From Megalonaias nervosa (Eukaryota; Mollusca; Bivalvia; Unionida; Unionidae): a stretch of 64,000 bases of DNA. The translations under genes were made by a program, and so were the position numbers. Below are positions 62,650 to 64,000 of the stretch, in pieces (position 1 is the stretch's first letter; every line of letters begins with the position of its first letter). The DNA lies in NCBI GenBank assembly GCA_016617855.1, contig JAECUM010000834.1, positions 62,001-126,000 of the forward strand, written 5' to 3'. The notes below the pieces were generated by a model. The model was not told the origin of the DNA. It made no database searches and was given only the letters and a program-made list of their open reading frames with translations.

Positions 62650-62850
62650 TAATATACCTGTCTCGTTTTGGCAATAAATTCACTGATTGGTCAATGTCTG
62701 GGATTCCCCAATAGTAAATATTTGATTTGTACATTGATTCATTTGCATAGTATTTGGATACATTCAGACTTTAAGGTAGGTTCTTTACAAGAAAGGGGGT
62801 TTTTCCGATCTATAAATGTAAGTCTTCAAAGTCGCCTAAGTACATCCAAA

Positions 62851-63515
62851 ATGGCGGACTCGTCTGATGATGAATCAGAATTATCTGGGGATGAAATAAT
62901 TGAAAATATTGGCAATTTTGATCTTGTAAAGATAAATCAAGAAGAGAGGGAACATATACAACAAGAGTGGTGCGATATTGTTGGTGACAGTGATGACGAT
63001 GAGGAATTTGAAGGTTTTGAACTCGCCGATGTGTACGAGACACCTGAATTTTGTCAGTGGACAAAATCTCCATCGGAATGTAATATTCACACATTTTCCG
63101 AACATGTAGGTCCAACAGAAGTATTTGATGGATCAGGAACACAGCTTGAATATTTTCAGCAATTTTATAGCGACTCTGTTTTCAGAAATAGCAAGATTTA
63201 CAAATACCAATGCACACACCTGAAGCGAGAGACTGACCCAAATCAACACAAAGGTGTTTGGACTGATGTCACGTTATCAGAAATAAAAGGCATTTTATGG
63301 CCTGTTGATAATGATGGAAGTTACGAAATTCGACAGAGATGAACTGTATTGGTATAAGAGTGAGAAATTCTGGCTTGTTGGATCAAATTTTGGAGAAATT
63401 ATGTCACGTGACAGGTTTGTCCAGGTAAAATGCTCCTGCATTTCAGTGATGATACCAGTCAAAATCTTCAAGGTGACAAATTGCACAAAATACTGCCTTG
63501 GATGTTTGCTAAATT
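62851..63515 (+). pseudogene. piggyBac transposase, N-terminal half, frameshifted
   Basis: The ATG (context CCAAAATGG) begins MADSSDDESELSGDEIIENI. The N-terminus is acidic, as in piggyBac proteins (DSDDDEEFEGFE). Then come FSEHVGP, YFQQFYSDSVF, YKYQCTHLK and VWTDVTLSEIKG, the start of the DDE domain. Near 63295 one extra base shifts the frame. In the new frame GLLIMM, ELYWYKSEKFW and MSRDRFVQ follow. Near 63425 one base is missing, after which KMLLHFSDDTSQNLQGDKLH and KILPWMF continue. These blocks occur in the usual family order. The catalytic aspartates and the C-terminal zinc-binding region are not seen. It is therefore an inactive copy. Confidence 0.85.
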
Positions 63516-63530
63516 AATCTGGTTCACAGT

Positions 63531-64000
63531 CAAAATGTGTGTTTTATTTCATCTTTATTTCCATTGAAATGAACTTAAAACCTTGTATACTTCAGGTTTT
63601 AAATACCTGTAGAAATATCGCTAACACACCTTTGGATTTGCTTGAATTTTGAGTCAACATTGCATTTATTCAAGCCTTGATTTGTAAGAACACCACAGTG
63701 GATCAAAAACAGACCACATATTACTCTTTAAACACTTTAATCAACATTTTACAGAGAATACAGTGAAAATACCTTTAACTTACCTTTTGATTTACCTGTA
63801 TAATCATCTGTATGAGAATAAACCTGCTTATGAGAATATTTTCAGAAACCTGAATTTGTCTTCTTTACAATGGTACCAAATATGTATACCTATCACAAGA
63901 AATGAAATTAATACAAGTCATTGAAAATATGTTGCCTGCATTTTTTAAGATCTTGAAAGTTACTTAGTGTTGAATGGTAGTCTTCCCTTGTAGTTACTTA
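63531..64000. other. No feature recognised at the window end
   Basis: AT-rich sequence. No piggyBac C-terminal motifs, TTAA-flanked 3' terminus or TOP3A zinc-finger exon could be identified. Confidence 0.4.

Larger units (their letters stand above)
62573..63530 (+). mobile_element. piggyBac-like transposon, 5' end and part of the transposase
   Basis: TTAA (62569-62572) is followed by CCCTTTCAACACTGCAGACT, the CCC(T/A).. terminus expected for piggyBac elements. Two 28-bp subterminal direct repeats, TTCAACACTG(C/T)AGACTGGTA + (AA/TT)CCGGTC, lie at 62577-62604 and 62622-62649. The transposase starts at 62851. Recognisable coding similarity stops near 63515 and no 3' terminus was identified, so the element is truncated or its remainder is too decayed to see. 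Confidence 0.75.

Noticed and set aside
59428..64000. Search for the TOP3A C-terminal zinc-finger exons (CPxC type)
   Set aside because: No cysteine pattern in a phase-1 exon was found, so none is annotated. The region instead holds a THAP relic and a piggyBac end.

Overview
The window is eukaryotic, AT-rich and intron-dominated. It has short exons with GT-AG borders, no operons, and very many minisatellites, SINEs and decayed transposons. The repeat style suggests a mollusc, most likely a bivalve: tRNA-headed SINEs ending in (CA)n, 'gagttatggccc' and 'CTGTCTGTC'-type dispersed repeats, and 'CAAGACAGGT' foldbacks. That assignment is an inference; nothing here identifies a species.

The one gene recognised with confidence is DNA topoisomerase III alpha (TOP3A) on the + strand. 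Twelve exons between 18310 and 59427 join with consistent splice phase to give 344 codons plus one base. They run from the KSKWRPQALDTV block through the active-site tyrosine motif ISYPRTETN (Tyr codon 25744-25746) to the region just before the zinc fingers. The N-terminal Toprim half and the C-terminal zinc fingers were not found in the window. The last part presumably lies downstream. The missing first half is a real puzzle, because the sequence upstream (256 to about 9328) carries exons of a different, coiled-coil-type + strand gene.

Layout. 1-9.3 kb: exons of the unidentified coiled-coil gene, a 183-bp hAT MITE with a perfect 8-bp target duplication, a foldback element, a SINE and several minisatellites. 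9.3-12.2 kb: five tandem arrays and a long (TA)n. 12.8-14.9 kb: a 5'-truncated, frameshifted L2/CR1-like retrotransposon. 16.6-17.8 kb: an internally deleted hAT transposase relic on the - strand beside a CpG-rich patch. 18.3-59.4 kb: TOP3A with large introns that hold a second, inverted L2-like copy (27.4-28.9 kb), a 20-unit 41-bp array whose units look like 3' splice acceptors (31.2-32.1 kb), dispersed repeat families, two SINEs with clean target duplications and more minisatellites. 60.3-60.8 kb: an unassigned open frame. 61.7-62.1 kb: a THAP zinc-finger first exon broken by two frameshifts. 62.57 kb onward: the 5' end of a piggyBac transposon with TTAA, a CCCTTT terminus, subterminal repeats and a frameshifted transposase.

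TOP3A would act with BLM and RMI proteins in dissolving recombination intermediates. The other coding material is mostly mobile-element debris and shows no functional link to it. No rRNA, CRISPR or genuine tRNA gene was seen.
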